Part shown: positions 43,287 to 52,845 of the stretch, piece after piece | How the letters are laid out: the number at the start of each line of letters is the position of its first letter | How positions within the stretch are numbered: position 1 is the stretch's first letter | NCBI RefSeq assembly: GCF_022811725.1 | Contig: NZ_CP094527.1 | Coordinates: forward strand, 6,758,001-6,822,000 | Direction: 5' to 3' | Length of the DNA stretch: 64,000 bases | Origin: Mucilaginibacter sp. SMC90 | Lineage (GTDB): Bacteria; Bacteroidota; Bacteroidia; Sphingobacteriales; Sphingobacteriaceae | Position numbers and translations under genes: made by a program | The notes under the pieces: generated by a model | Database searches by the model: none | Told to the model about the DNA's origin: nothing | The model's input: the letters and a program-made list of their open reading frames with translations, nothing else

Positions 43287-44312
43287 TTGAATAGCGGAGT
43301 ATCAGTTATTGTGTGTTGTTATAATAGCAGCAAACGGCTTCCCGAAACCATTAAACACCTGGCCTTACAAAAGGTGCCTGCATCTGTTAAATGGGAAGTT
43401 ATTATTGTTGATAACGCTTCGACAGATGATACCGCAGCTATCGCAAAAACTGAATGGGAGAAATACGGATTAACCAATCCCCCTTTTACCGTCGTGAACC
43501 AACCTGTTGCCGGATTGAGCCATGCCCGGGACATGGGTTTAAGTCATGCAAGATATGAATACCTCCTTTTTTGCGATGATGATAACTGGCTTTTTGACAA
43601 TTATGTTGAGCGCGTGTTTCAAATAATGAGCAACGATAGCCAGATAGGTGTATTGGGAGGATGCGGATTGATAGAGGCCGAACAACCGGTGGCGCTTTCT
43701 GAAAAACTAATAAAATCCACTACAGTTTGGGGACCTCAAACATGGGCTGCCGATAGTCACTGGGTTTATGGTGCCGGGTCTGTTTACCGCAAAAGTATAT
43801 TACTTGAATTAAAAAAGGCTAACTGGCACCAGGTAACAACCGGCCGCATAGGTAAAAAACTGCTTTCGGGCGAGGACGTTGAAATGTGCCTGATGAATTA
43901 CTTAATGGGCTATAAGATAGTAGCCGATGATAGCCTGAAGTTTAAGCACTTTGTTCCGCTCGACAGGCAAAACATCGCCTATGTGTTAAAGGCGGCATTT
44001 TGGCTAAACTACAGCAGCGTTTTACTCAATGGGTATTTTACCCTGGTTAATAATAAACGGACTATTGAGCAAAGCATAAAGCATGACCTGCTTTTGGCAG
44101 CTAAATCGCTGGCCCGGGTTATAGTTAGTCTGTCTTATCAAAAAGCAGTTAAATTCCGTCCAATAAGCGTCGAACAAAAAATTTCATACTATCAAAAATG
44201 TGGTCAGCTCAAATCATTGCTAACTAACAGGGCGCTGATAAAAGATCAATATCAGCATGTAAAACAAATATTAAATACTGTAAAAACATCCCGGGCTTTA
44301 ACCGGCCATTGA
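43287..44312 (+). CDS. Glycosyltransferase family 2 protein
   Basis: A GT-A enzyme of 341 residues with VSVIVCCYNSSKRLPETI, the nucleotide site VDNASTDDT, and the metal site FCDDDNW near residue 96. The central SHWVYGAGSVYRKSI and GEDVEMCL patterns resemble the GT2 group that works on O-antigen. A TTG start is required, as the conserved region begins three codons later. It follows the split glycosyltransferase by 5 bases. Specificity unknown. Confidence 0.85.
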   Translation: MNSGVSVIVCCYNSSKRLPETIKHLALQKVPASVKWEVIIVDNASTDDTAAIAKTEWEKYGLTNPPFTVVNQPVAGLSHARDMGLSHARYEYLLFCDDDNWLFDNYVERVFQIMSNDSQIGVLGGCGLIEAEQPVALSEKLIKSTTVWGPQTWAADSHWVYGAGSVYRKSILLELKKANWHQVTTGRIGKKLLSGEDVEMCLMNYLMGYKIVADDSLKFKHFVPLDRQNIAYVLKAAFWLNYSSVLLNGYFTLVNNKRTIEQSIKHDLLLAAKSLARVIVSLSYQKAVKFRPISVEQKISYYQKCGQLKSLLTNRALIKDQYQHVKQILNTVKTSRALTGH

Positions 44313-44316
44313 AATT

Positions 44317-45228
44317 ATGGGCTATCCTGTACCCGTACTATTTTTAATATTTAACCGCCCGGATTTTACAGATATGGTTTTTGAAGCAATAGCCGAAATT
44401 AAACCTCAATACCTGTATATAGCTGCCGATGGGCCAAGGCCGGATAAACCTGACGATATCGGCTTATGTACCAAAACACGTTCAATAATAGAACGCATAA
44501 ACTGGAACTGTGAGGTTAAAACGTTGCTAAGAGATAAAAACCTGGGATGCAGATCGGCAGTTAGTGAAGCTATCAGCTGGTTTTTTGAAAACGTAAGCGA
44601 AGGTGTTATTTTAGAAGATGACTGCCTGCCCGACAAAACATTTTTCCCTTTTTGTGCTGAGTTACTGGAAAAATATCGCTTTGACAACAAGGTAATGTCG
44701 ATATCAGGTTCAAACTTATTGCCTGAGGGCTGGAAAAAAAACACACAATCATATCATTTGGCACACGGCGGCATTTGGGGCTGGGCTACATGGAAACGTG
44801 CATGGAGCCTTTATGATATAGAAATGAAAAGCTGGCCTGAACAGGAAACAAAAGCGAAGATCAAAACCCAGCTTGGTACTCCAGAATGGTATAACAGCTA
44901 TTATGGCATGTTTGAATCATCTTTCAACAAATCATTAAATACCTGGGATATTCAATGGTTTTACAGCATCTTAATTAACAACGGCACGGCCATTAACCCG
45001 TCCGTAAATCTTGTAAAAAACATAGGTTACGGAAACGGCACCCATACACATTCGGCAGATGATGCCATTGCCAGTTTAACATTAAACGCAATGAACTTTC
45101 CGCTGATCCATCCCCAAAAAATGCTTTTGGATATCGATTATTTGAAGCAGGTTTACGCGTATCTTAACAAAAGATACAAAAGTTCTATATTGAACAAGGC
45201 ATTGAGGTTATTGAAAATAAAATCATGA
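44317..45228 (+). CDS. GT-A type sugar transferase (HlpA/GNT-I-like)
   Basis: 303 residues beginning VPVLFLIFNRPDFTDMVFEA, with IAADGPRP, LLRDKNLGCRSAV and ILEDDCLPDKTFFPF, where the DD pair is the likely metal site. HGGIWGWATWKRAW lies in the middle. This pattern is common in surface-glycan loci as nucleotide-diphosphosugar transferases related to GNT-I. The C-terminal helix is basic. Its stop codon overlaps the next start (ATGA), so the genes are co-translated. Confidence 0.75.
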   Translation: MGYPVPVLFLIFNRPDFTDMVFEAIAEIKPQYLYIAADGPRPDKPDDIGLCTKTRSIIERINWNCEVKTLLRDKNLGCRSAVSEAISWFFENVSEGVILEDDCLPDKTFFPFCAELLEKYRFDNKVMSISGSNLLPEGWKKNTQSYHLAHGGIWGWATWKRAWSLYDIEMKSWPEQETKAKIKTQLGTPEWYNSYYGMFESSFNKSLNTWDIQWFYSILINNGTAINPSVNLVKNIGYGNGTHTHSADDAIASLTLNAMNFPLIHPQKMLLDIDYLKQVYAYLNKRYKSSILNKALRLLKIKS

Positions 45229-45851
45229 AACAGTTTATAAAAAGGGCACTACTGGCTTTTTTTGAAAAGATCAACCTTGTTCATTTAATTCACCTGCTTC
45301 AGGAAAAACAAAGCAAACGCAATATCCAGTTAAGCATTACCGACCTTGGCGCTACCTTTTACCCGGAGGCAGTAGTATCAAATTCGCTTGATAAATCAAG
45401 GATAATAGTAGGCAAAGGAACCCATATCCGCGGAATGCTTAACATATTTAAATACGGCGGCAAAATTACAATTGGCGAAAACTGTTACATTGGCGATCAT
45501 ACCAGGATCTGGTCGGGCGAAAGTATAACCATCGGCAATTTTGTGCAGATCTCGCACAATGTAAATATTATGGATACCAACGCTCACGAGCTTGAAGCTA
45601 TTGAGCGGGCCGACAGATGGATGGATTTGTTACGCAACGGGCATTGGGCCGATAAAGGCAACGTACTTACTGCCCCAATCATCATTGATGATTATGCATG
45701 GATCAGCCTTAACGCTGTAATTTTAAAAGGCGTCACTATTGGTAAAGGAGCCATTGTTGCAGCCGGAGCAGTGGTTACTAAAGATGTTGAACCGTTTACT
45801 ATGGTTGCAGGTAATCCCGCACAATTTATAAAAACACTACCTCAGCAATGA
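45225..45851 (+). CDS. Left-handed beta-helix acyltransferase (WbbJ-like)
   Basis: A 208-residue acyltransferase of the maltose/galactoside O-acetyltransferase type. Hexapeptide repeats run from about residue 60 (IVGKGTHIRGML, ITIGENCYIGDHTRIW) to the C-terminus (ISLNAVILKGVTIGKGAIVAAGAVV), with the catalytic-type His in ISHNVNIMDTNAHE near residue 107. It probably O- or N-acetylates a sugar of the glycan. It overlaps both neighbours by 4 bases. Confidence 0.87.
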   Translation: MKQFIKRALLAFFEKINLVHLIHLLQEKQSKRNIQLSITDLGATFYPEAVVSNSLDKSRIIVGKGTHIRGMLNIFKYGGKITIGENCYIGDHTRIWSGESITIGNFVQISHNVNIMDTNAHELEAIERADRWMDLLRNGHWADKGNVLTAPIIIDDYAWISLNAVILKGVTIGKGAIVAAGAVVTKDVEPFTMVAGNPAQFIKTLPQQ

Positions 45852-46747
45852 AAATACTTATCATAGGCTCTAAAGGATTTATTGGTTCGGCTTGCTATAG
45901 CTACTTTAAAAGCCAGCCAGGTCATGAAGTTTATGGTGCCGATGTAATGGTAGAATATGACGATCCTAACTACTTTTTAATTGATGCTACCAATGCCGAT
46001 TTTAAAAAAGTATTCAGCGATCATCGGTTTAACTGGTGTATTAATTGCGCAGGTGCAGCATCGGTACCAGAATCATTCAATAACCCTGAGCGCGACTATC
46101 TGCTAAATGTTCATCACCTGGTGAGTATCGTCAACGCAATAAAAGAGGGCAACAGCGGCTGCAGGCTCATCCAAATGTCGAGCGCGGCAGTTTACGGCAA
46201 TCCACAAGTACAACCAATTAAAGAAACTCATACGCTTGCCCCCCTTTCACCTTACGGTATTCATAAAAAACAGGCCGAAGAACTTTGCCGTTTGTATCAT
46301 GATCATTTCGGATTAAGCGTTCATATCTTCCGCGTGTTCTCGGCTTATGGGGAAGGTTTAAAAAAACAACTGTTTTGGGACCTTTACAAAAAATCACAAA
46401 GCCAGGACAACATAACACTATTTGGCACTGGAACCGAAACACGCGAATTTATTCATGTAACTGATATTGTAAAAGCCATGGGCCTGTTTATCACTGCGAA
46501 TAAACCGGGATTTAGTATTACAAATATTGCCAATAATAATACAATCACTATAGCAACAGCTGCCGAAACATTTTTAAAGTACATAGGCTTTAGCGGCGCT
46601 TTATCATTTACAGGTACCAACCGCATTGGCGACCCATTGTACTGGCAGGCAGATAACAGCCAATTGATCAGCATGGGCTATCAACAACAAGTAAGCTTTG
46701 ACGACGGCATAAATAACTATTGTAAATGGCTAAAAGGAAAAGAATAG
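45848..46747 (+). CDS. NAD-dependent epimerase/dehydratase
   Basis: An extended SDR acting on nucleotide sugars. The N-terminal GSKGFIGSACYSYF is the NAD-binding GxxGxxG, MSSAAVYGNP carries the catalytic Ser, and SPYGIHKKQAEE provides YxxxK. 299 residues, slightly short for the GalE family. The exact reaction (epimerase, dehydratase or reductase) cannot be told from the sequence. It overlaps the following glycosyltransferase by 22 bases. Confidence 0.85.
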   Translation: MKILIIGSKGFIGSACYSYFKSQPGHEVYGADVMVEYDDPNYFLIDATNADFKKVFSDHRFNWCINCAGAASVPESFNNPERDYLLNVHHLVSIVNAIKEGNSGCRLIQMSSAAVYGNPQVQPIKETHTLAPLSPYGIHKKQAEELCRLYHDHFGLSVHIFRVFSAYGEGLKKQLFWDLYKKSQSQDNITLFGTGTETREFIHVTDIVKAMGLFITANKPGFSITNIANNNTITIATAAETFLKYIGFSGALSFTGTNRIGDPLYWQADNSQLISMGYQQQVSFDDGINNYCKWLKGKE

Positions 46748-47871
46748 GGTTAAGTTATGCCTATAACGAAAACTGGATAGGCGGCACCTATTATATCGAA
46801 AACCTTATAAACGCATTAAACTCGCTCAATGATGAGGAGAAGCCGCATATTGTTTTACTTACCGATAGTTACGAAAACTTTAAAGTAGCCCGGCAAAAGT
46901 TCAAATACCCTTATATCAGCTTTCAACTCGGTTCGGGCGAAGCTAATAAAGCATTTCAATTTATGAACAGGGTAACAAACAGGCTGTTTAAAATCCGCTT
47001 GTTTAATCAGAAAATTAAAGGACTCGATGCTATTTTCCCTTATTATAAAAGTGAACAGCAATCAGCAGCAAAAAAGAAAATATATTGGGTGGCTGATTTC
47101 CAGGAGCATTTTGCACCTGAATTTTTCAGTAAAGAAGATATTGCCCCTCGTCTGCAATATCAGGAAGAAATTCAGGTTTCGGCCGAGCATTTGATTGTAA
47201 GTAGTAATACAGCTCTTGGGCATTTTAAATCTATTTTCCCTAAGCATAAGGTTACTGTAAACGTTATGCCTTTTGCGGTAACGCATCCTCCCTATCATAA
47301 CCTTGATATTAAATCACTGCTCGAAAAATATCAGTTACCTGAAAGATATTTCATTTGTCCCAACCAGTTTTGGAAACATAAAAACCAATTAGTGGTACTA
47401 AAGGCTGTTAAAGCGTTAAAAGCCAAAGGCATCGAAATTACGGCGGCCTTTACCGGTAATACCAACGATTATCGAAATCCACATTATTTTACAGAATTGA
47501 AAGCTTTTGTTGAACAAAACAACCTGAGCAACAATATTAGCTTCCTGGGATTTATTGACCGGCGGGACCAGCTTCAGCTAATGAATAATGCTATTGCCAT
47601 TATTCAGCCCTCGTTGTTTGAAGGCTGGAGCACGGTTGTTGAGGATGCCAAGCTGATGAACAAATTTTTGCTGGTTTCTGATATCGAAATCCACAGAGAG
47701 CAACTGGCTGACAGTTCGGCCCGCTTTTTTGATCCTTATGATTCCGGTCAGCTGGCATTATTACTTGAACAGGCCAATGAACAGCTGTCCCCTCCCCCAC
47801 TATTTGAAAAAAATACTTATCATGAAAATGTTAAAAAGGTGGGCCGGACATTCCTGGAGATCGTAGGTTAA
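46726..47871 (+). CDS. Glycosyltransferase family 4 protein
   Basis: A GT-B enzyme of 381 residues. The N-terminal acceptor domain starts RIGLSYAYNENWIGGTYYIEN. The C-terminal half has YFICPNQFWKHKNQL, FLGFIDRRDQLQLMNNA and QPSLFEGWSTVVEDAKLM, where the two Glu residues correspond to the EX7E motif. It is read in one run with the upstream epimerase. Donor sugar unknown. Confidence 0.87.
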   Translation: MAKRKRIGLSYAYNENWIGGTYYIENLINALNSLNDEEKPHIVLLTDSYENFKVARQKFKYPYISFQLGSGEANKAFQFMNRVTNRLFKIRLFNQKIKGLDAIFPYYKSEQQSAAKKKIYWVADFQEHFAPEFFSKEDIAPRLQYQEEIQVSAEHLIVSSNTALGHFKSIFPKHKVTVNVMPFAVTHPPYHNLDIKSLLEKYQLPERYFICPNQFWKHKNQLVVLKAVKALKAKGIEITAAFTGNTNDYRNPHYFTELKAFVEQNNLSNNISFLGFIDRRDQLQLMNNAIAIIQPSLFEGWSTVVEDAKLMNKFLLVSDIEIHREQLADSSARFFDPYDSGQLALLLEQANEQLSPPPLFEKNTYHENVKKVGRTFLEIVG

Positions 47872-47880
47872 ACAATAAAT

Positions 47881-48804
47881 ATGAACCTTCCCGATCTTCA
47901 ATCATATCGTTCAAACTTTATCAGCAAAGGTGTTCAGTTGCCTCTACCTGTAGTAGCAGGCACCAGTAACGGATTATTGCACCTTTTACCATCGCCTCCA
48001 CCCGACAGAACAGGCTGGCCCTGGAACGAGCAGGTGGAACCAACCGTTTATGATAACAAAATAAACTGGCCAAAGCTTACCATCGTAACGCCATCCTATA
48101 ACCAGGCTAATTTTCTGGAGCAAACCATCAGGGCTGTGCTCCTACAAAATTACCCCAACCTGGAGTATATCATTATTGATGGCGGCAGCACTGACCAATC
48201 CAAACAGATCATTGAAAAATATGCCCCCTGGCTTAGCTATTATCAAAGCGAAAAAGATAACGGGCAAAGCCATGCCATTAATATGGGGTTCAGCCTTTCA
48301 TCGGGCAGGTACCACGCTTGGATCAATAGTGATGATTATTACCTGAAGGGCGTTTTTCACAAGGTTGTAAGCAAATTTATGAGCACCAAAGCCGATTTTA
48401 TATACGGCTACGGAAACGACTATAATGTACTATCAGGTAAAACAAGTATAACAAGGGTATTACCTTTTATCGATTATTTTATCAAGATCCCCAGCCTTGT
48501 TCAGCCATCTACCTTTTGGAGCGCCGGTATTCATGAGCCGGTTTGGGAAGAGCTTCACTGCTCCCTTGACTTCGAACTGTGGCTCAGGCTGGTAAAAGGA
48601 CACAGCAGGGCGTTGATCAAGGAGCCGCTTTCTGTAGCTAACGTACATGACCAGGCCAAAACCCATTCATCCAAAATGAAAGCACAATGGGAGGCCGATC
48701 ATCAGAAAATATGGGCTGCCGACGCACATGGCACCGTTCACGAATGGAAAAAGATCGTTTTTTTAAACCGGATCAGGATTAAGCTTTACAGCTGGTTTAG
48801 TTGA
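47881..48804 (+). CDS. Glycosyltransferase family 2 protein with N-terminal extension
   Basis: 307 residues. About 65 residues of low-complexity, proline-containing leader (with PPPDRTGWPWNEQ) precede the catalytic domain LTIVTPSYNQANFLEQTIR, with IDGGSTDQS, SEKDNGQSHAINMGF and the metal site WINSDDYY. Such leaders are frequent in this GT2 subgroup. The tail is helical and basic. Specificity unknown. Confidence 0.85.
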   Translation: MNLPDLQSYRSNFISKGVQLPLPVVAGTSNGLLHLLPSPPPDRTGWPWNEQVEPTVYDNKINWPKLTIVTPSYNQANFLEQTIRAVLLQNYPNLEYIIIDGGSTDQSKQIIEKYAPWLSYYQSEKDNGQSHAINMGFSLSSGRYHAWINSDDYYLKGVFHKVVSKFMSTKADFIYGYGNDYNVLSGKTSITRVLPFIDYFIKIPSLVQPSTFWSAGIHEPVWEELHCSLDFELWLRLVKGHSRALIKEPLSVANVHDQAKTHSSKMKAQWEADHQKIWAADAHGTVHEWKKIVFLNRIRIKLYSWFS

Positions 48805-48820
48805 TCACTTAAACTTTAAC

Positions 48821-49534
48821 ATGGGTAAATATTATAGCCAATACGAACAGGATAAGTTTTTAAATGAGGTGTTATTTAAAAATAAAAAGAATGGCGTATT
48901 TATAGATATTGGTGCAAATGATGGGGTCACTATAAGTAACTCTTATTTTTTTGAGAAAAACTTAGGTTGGACCGGAATCTGTTTTGAACCGCTTGCCGAA
49001 GCATTTAATAAACTTGAAAAAAACCGAAATTCAATTAATATTAATGGTTGCGCATCGGATAAGGACTACCTGGACACATTTTACAACGTACATGGCTATG
49101 GTGAGATGCTAAGCGGCTTAAAATCACAGTACGACGAAAGGCATTTGGATCGGATTAACAAAACCATTGAAGAACACGGTGGCTATATCACCGAAACTGA
49201 AGTACAATGTTTTGATGTTAACAACGCATTGAAAAAAAACGGCATTAAAAAAGTTGATTTCATAAGTGTTGATACCGAGGGTGGTGAGCTAAAAATTTTG
49301 CATGCAATAGATTACGAAGCGTCGAAAATAAAAGTGGTTGTAGTTGAAAATAATTATTCGACACCAGATATTTTTCATTTTATGAGAAGCAAAGGCTATG
49401 TCAGGGTAGCGTATCTATCAACCGACGAGATTTATTTACACCCTAAATATTATGGTTATCTGAGTGCATTTATAATCAGATGCAGATTAAAGTTCACCCA
49501 ACTCGGCTCCAGATTTAATTCGGCAAGCCATTAA
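48821..49534 (+). CDS. FkbM family methyltransferase
   Basis: A SAM-dependent O-methyltransferase-like protein of 237 residues. SAM motif I is FIDIGANDGVTISN near residue 27, FEPLAEAFNKLEKN follows (post-I acidic region), and DFISVDTEGGELKIL near residue 146 is the FkbM signature. It may methylate a sugar hydroxyl of the glycan. It has lower G+C than its neighbours by eye, with many AAA/AAT codons, which may reflect separate acquisition. A second FkbM gene lies at the right edge. Confidence 0.85.
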   Translation: MGKYYSQYEQDKFLNEVLFKNKKNGVFIDIGANDGVTISNSYFFEKNLGWTGICFEPLAEAFNKLEKNRNSININGCASDKDYLDTFYNVHGYGEMLSGLKSQYDERHLDRINKTIEEHGGYITETEVQCFDVNNALKKNGIKKVDFISVDTEGGELKILHAIDYEASKIKVVVVENNYSTPDIFHFMRSKGYVRVAYLSTDEIYLHPKYYGYLSAFIIRCRLKFTQLGSRFNSASH

Positions 49535-49538
49535 ACAA

Positions 49539-50336
49539 TTGAAACTTCCCATTTCAGCTATAGTTGTTGGCTACAATGAGGCACCGCTGTTAAAAAACAG
49601 CCTACCCCAACTGTCCTTTTGTAAAGAGGTGCTGTATTTTGATTTGGGCTCTGTTGATGGTTCAAGAGAAATTGCCGAAAGTTTAGGTGCCCGGGTTATA
49701 CTTCACGAAAAAGTTGACGGATGTGAATGGATCCATGCAAAATATGCAAACAGCACCCAATACGAATGGCTGCTTATTACCGACCCGGACGAAACACTAA
49801 GCCAGGAATTAATTGAGGAGATTTCGATGCTCTTCAGCAAGCCTGATGAACTTGAAAAAGTGGGTGAAATTACAGCCCCCTGGATATTTTATTTTAAAAA
49901 TAAAAAGCTAACGGGTACCCATTGGGGAGGCATTAGCCGAAGGACCCTCTTGGTACACAACAAACGTTTTGAATTTAAAGCACTGGTACACGTTGGCCGG
50001 AAAGTTTTACCCGGATATTCTACCCTCAATATTGAATATACCGGCAAAAACTTCATTCATCATTACTGGATGTCGGGCTATAAAAAACTGTTTGAAAAAC
50101 ACCTGAGATACTTAAAAAACGAGGGCGAGGCCCGTTATAAAACAGGAAGGCGGGCTACCATTAAAGGTATCATAGCCGAGCCTTTCCGCTCCTTTAAATA
50201 TAGTTACAAATCCAGGCAGGGGTATAAAGACGGCCTTACTGGCCTGTTCCTTTCTGTATTTTGGGCATGGTACGAGTGTACTGCCCAAATAAAAAATTAC
50301 AACTACCAGCGTGCTGTTCAAAAAAAACACAATTAA
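49539..50336 (+). CDS. WaaE/KdtX-like glycosyltransferase family 2 protein
   Basis: A GT2 enzyme of 265 residues of the type that adds sugars to LPS inner core or similar acceptors: ISAIVVGYNEAPLLKNSL, FDLGSVDGSREIAESLGARV, and ITDPDETLSQ, with the DPDE as metal/catalytic site, then FIHHYWMSGYKKLFEKHLRY. TTG start at 49539, four bases after the previous stop codon. An amphipathic, basic C-terminus may contact the membrane. Confidence 0.83.
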   Translation: MKLPISAIVVGYNEAPLLKNSLPQLSFCKEVLYFDLGSVDGSREIAESLGARVILHEKVDGCEWIHAKYANSTQYEWLLITDPDETLSQELIEEISMLFSKPDELEKVGEITAPWIFYFKNKKLTGTHWGGISRRTLLVHNKRFEFKALVHVGRKVLPGYSTLNIEYTGKNFIHHYWMSGYKKLFEKHLRYLKNEGEARYKTGRRATIKGIIAEPFRSFKYSYKSRQGYKDGLTGLFLSVFWAWYECTAQIKNYNYQRAVQKKHN

Positions 50337-50344
50337 ATTCCTAA

Positions 50345-51733
50345 ATGCTTTTTAACTCCCTGCTGTTCCTGGTATTTTTTGTAATTGTAACCATTACCTA
50401 TTACCTGCTGCCGCATAAAATAAGGTGGATGTGGCTTTTAGCCGCAAGCTGTTATTTTTACATGTACTTTAAGCCGGTATATATTCTTATTATTCTTTTT
50501 ACCATTGTTGTTGATTATTGTGCTGGTATCCTGATAGAAAAAGCCACGGGTAAAACCCGCAAACTTTATCTTATTTTAAGCCTTGCAACTAATATTGGCG
50601 TACTGGCATTTTATAAATATTTCAACTTTTTAGCAGGGAACCTGAACCTGCTGTCGGGTGCATTGCACGGCCCGCAACTACCATTGCTTGATTTTATATT
50701 GCCAATCGGCCTATCGTTCCATACGTTTCAGGCTATGAGTTATACCATTGAGGTTTACCGGGGCAATCAGCCTGCCGAGCGACATTTTGGCCTGTATGCA
50801 TTGTATGTAATGTTTTACCCGCAAATGGTGGCAGGCCCAATTGAGCGGCCTCAGCATATTCTGCCGCAATTGCATCGCATTAATAACTTTCAGAGCCGAA
50901 ACCTGGTAACAGGTTTGTTTTTTATGGCTATGGGATTGTTTAAAAAAGTAGTAATTGCCGACAGGCTGGGCCTCTACGTCGACCCTGTTTTTACTAATGC
51001 ACATAACCATTCGGCGCTCGAGTTACTGGTAGCTACTTATTTTTTTGCATTCCAGATTTACTGCGACTTTAGCGGTTACTCGGACATTGCCATTGGTACT
51101 GCCTTAGTTTTGGGTATCGAGCTGATGCAAAACTTTAACTTCCCTTACCTTGCCGCCAATGTTTCTGACTTTTGGAAACGCTGGCACATCTCGCTTTCTA
51201 CCTGGTTTCGTGATTACCTGTACATCCCGCTTGGGGGCAGCAGGGTTAACTTTCAGGTAACCTGCATCAATTTGCTTATTGTGTTTATGATAAGCGGCCT
51301 TTGGCACGGAGCCAACTGGAAGTATCTTGTTTGGGGGCTAATTCATGGGCTGCTGCTTATTGCTTACCAGCTGTTCAATAAATATAATATCCGTATTAAA
51401 GGCTTTACTTTCTTGAAATGGCTCATCACCTTTAACCTGGTTTGCCTGGCCTGGGTATTTTTCAGAGCAGATACTGTAACCGATGCTTGCTATATTTTAA
51501 ATAAAATATTTAGTGGTAACAGTTTTACCTATTCGGCGGGCAACCTCATGTCGGTACATGAAATTTGGTATTGCTCTTTAGTCATTATTGCCCTGCTATT
51601 AGGTGAACGCCATTTGCGAAAAGCGAAGGACTATTCAAACACCGGCAAATTGTTAATTACAGGTGTATTAGTGTTGGCCTGTTACTTTTTGGGGATATTT
51701 AATGAAGCTCAGTTTATTTATTTCCAGTTTTGA
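50345..51733 (+). CDS. MBOAT family O-acyltransferase (AlgI-like)
   Basis: A polytopic membrane O-acyltransferase, similar to AlgI, PatA and DltB, which brings acyl groups across the inner membrane for polysaccharide acylation. Around eleven hydrophobic segments are visible, with the conserved SDFWKRWHISLSTWFRDYLY and the catalytic-type His321 in SGLWHGANWKYLVWG. 462 residues. The next gene encodes an AlgJ/AlgX-like partner and overlaps its stop codon by one base, so the two probably act together. Confidence 0.92.
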   Translation: MLFNSLLFLVFFVIVTITYYLLPHKIRWMWLLAASCYFYMYFKPVYILIILFTIVVDYCAGILIEKATGKTRKLYLILSLATNIGVLAFYKYFNFLAGNLNLLSGALHGPQLPLLDFILPIGLSFHTFQAMSYTIEVYRGNQPAERHFGLYALYVMFYPQMVAGPIERPQHILPQLHRINNFQSRNLVTGLFFMAMGLFKKVVIADRLGLYVDPVFTNAHNHSALELLVATYFFAFQIYCDFSGYSDIAIGTALVLGIELMQNFNFPYLAANVSDFWKRWHISLSTWFRDYLYIPLGGSRVNFQVTCINLLIVFMISGLWHGANWKYLVWGLIHGLLLIAYQLFNKYNIRIKGFTFLKWLITFNLVCLAWVFFRADTVTDACYILNKIFSGNSFTYSAGNLMSVHEIWYCSLVIIALLLGERHLRKAKDYSNTGKLLITGVLVLACYFLGIFNEAQFIYFQF

Positions 51734-52845
51734 TGCGTAAGATCATCGGGCTTTTCATATTGCTTATCAGCGTGGCATTGCTGATTACTTCCATGAACCA
51801 GGCGTTTGTTACTAAAATAAAGTTTGAAAAACAATTTGATCACCTGAACCCTCAAATGGTGCATGAAAGCGCCTTGTATAAAGCGGCTTTTGTTCATTCA
51901 GACAAATGGGATTACGGCGATCTTTACGGTGTTTCTTTTCTGCCCCAGTATAAATTCAGGCTTGAACCGTTTAAGCAATATAACCGCAAGCCGGGTAAGC
52001 AAAACACCAATAATATACTCTATATAATAGGTGATAGCTATTTGGCCGATAAAACACTTTCAGGAGCTTTTGATGCCTTTGATGATGTGATATTTCTTGA
52101 CCGCCGTTTCGCTTTCGGCCCTATTAAACTGGATACAACTAAACAAAACTACCTGGTAATGGAATTTACAGAGCGTAACCTTATTGGTTATGATATTAAT
52201 AAAACCTTTGAAATTCGATGGACGGCCAATGACATTAACAAAGCTGTAAATTTCAGTAATGCACCCTCTCCCGGAGGTGTGCCACTTCCGCATGAATCTA
52301 TCTTTGATCGCCTGGGGAGGATCATCTTTCATAAAGATTTGAGCCGTAACCTTGAACTTATTCTTTTCGATAATAAACTGGCAACACCTTTCAAAGAGGC
52401 AAAAGCATCAATAAACTATAAGCTTTTTGGCCGTGTTGTTAACGAAGTAGTTGTAAGCACCGATAAAAAAAGATTGCTTTTCAATACTACGGTAGATACC
52501 ACCAGCGTACAATCAGCTTTCAGGCCTAAAACTGAAAATGAAATATATGCTATCACCCGTAACCTGGGTATCGCACGTGATTATTACCTGGATATCGGCT
52601 TTAAAAAAGTCTTTCTTTCGGTGATCCCTAATCCGGTTTCTGTTTATGACGATAAAAGGATGCGCTATAATCACCTGTTAGAAAGGGTTGAGCAAAAAAC
52701 AGATCTGCCTGTATTATCGTTATATAAAACCTTCAGATCCGATAAGCGCAACCTGTTTTACCGCAGCGATTCGCACTGGAACCCATTGGGATTCGATATC
52801 TGGATAAATGAAGCAAACAAGGTTTTAATCCCGGTTATTAATTGA
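51733..52845 (+). CDS. AlgJ/AlgX-like SGNH-type O-acyltransferase partner
   Basis: A 370-residue protein with one N-terminal membrane anchor (MRKIIGLFILLISVALLITS) and a long extracytoplasmic part. YIIGDSYLADK places the likely nucleophile at Ser102, and RSDSHWNPLGFDIW near the C-terminus gives Asp346 and His348, matching the GDS...DxxH layout of SGNH enzymes such as AlgJ/AlgX. It lies directly after an AlgI-like MBOAT gene, so it likely acylates the exported glycan. The ATG at 51733 is used and not the TTG one codon earlier. Overall similarity to AlgJ is low, so the family call rests on these motifs and context. Confidence 0.75.
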   Translation: MRKIIGLFILLISVALLITSMNQAFVTKIKFEKQFDHLNPQMVHESALYKAAFVHSDKWDYGDLYGVSFLPQYKFRLEPFKQYNRKPGKQNTNNILYIIGDSYLADKTLSGAFDAFDDVIFLDRRFAFGPIKLDTTKQNYLVMEFTERNLIGYDINKTFEIRWTANDINKAVNFSNAPSPGGVPLPHESIFDRLGRIIFHKDLSRNLELILFDNKLATPFKEAKASINYKLFGRVVNEVVVSTDKKRLLFNTTVDTTSVQSAFRPKTENEIYAITRNLGIARDYYLDIGFKKVFLSVIPNPVSVYDDKRMRYNHLLERVEQKTDLPVLSLYKTFRSDKRNLFYRSDSHWNPLGFDIWINEANKVLIPVIN

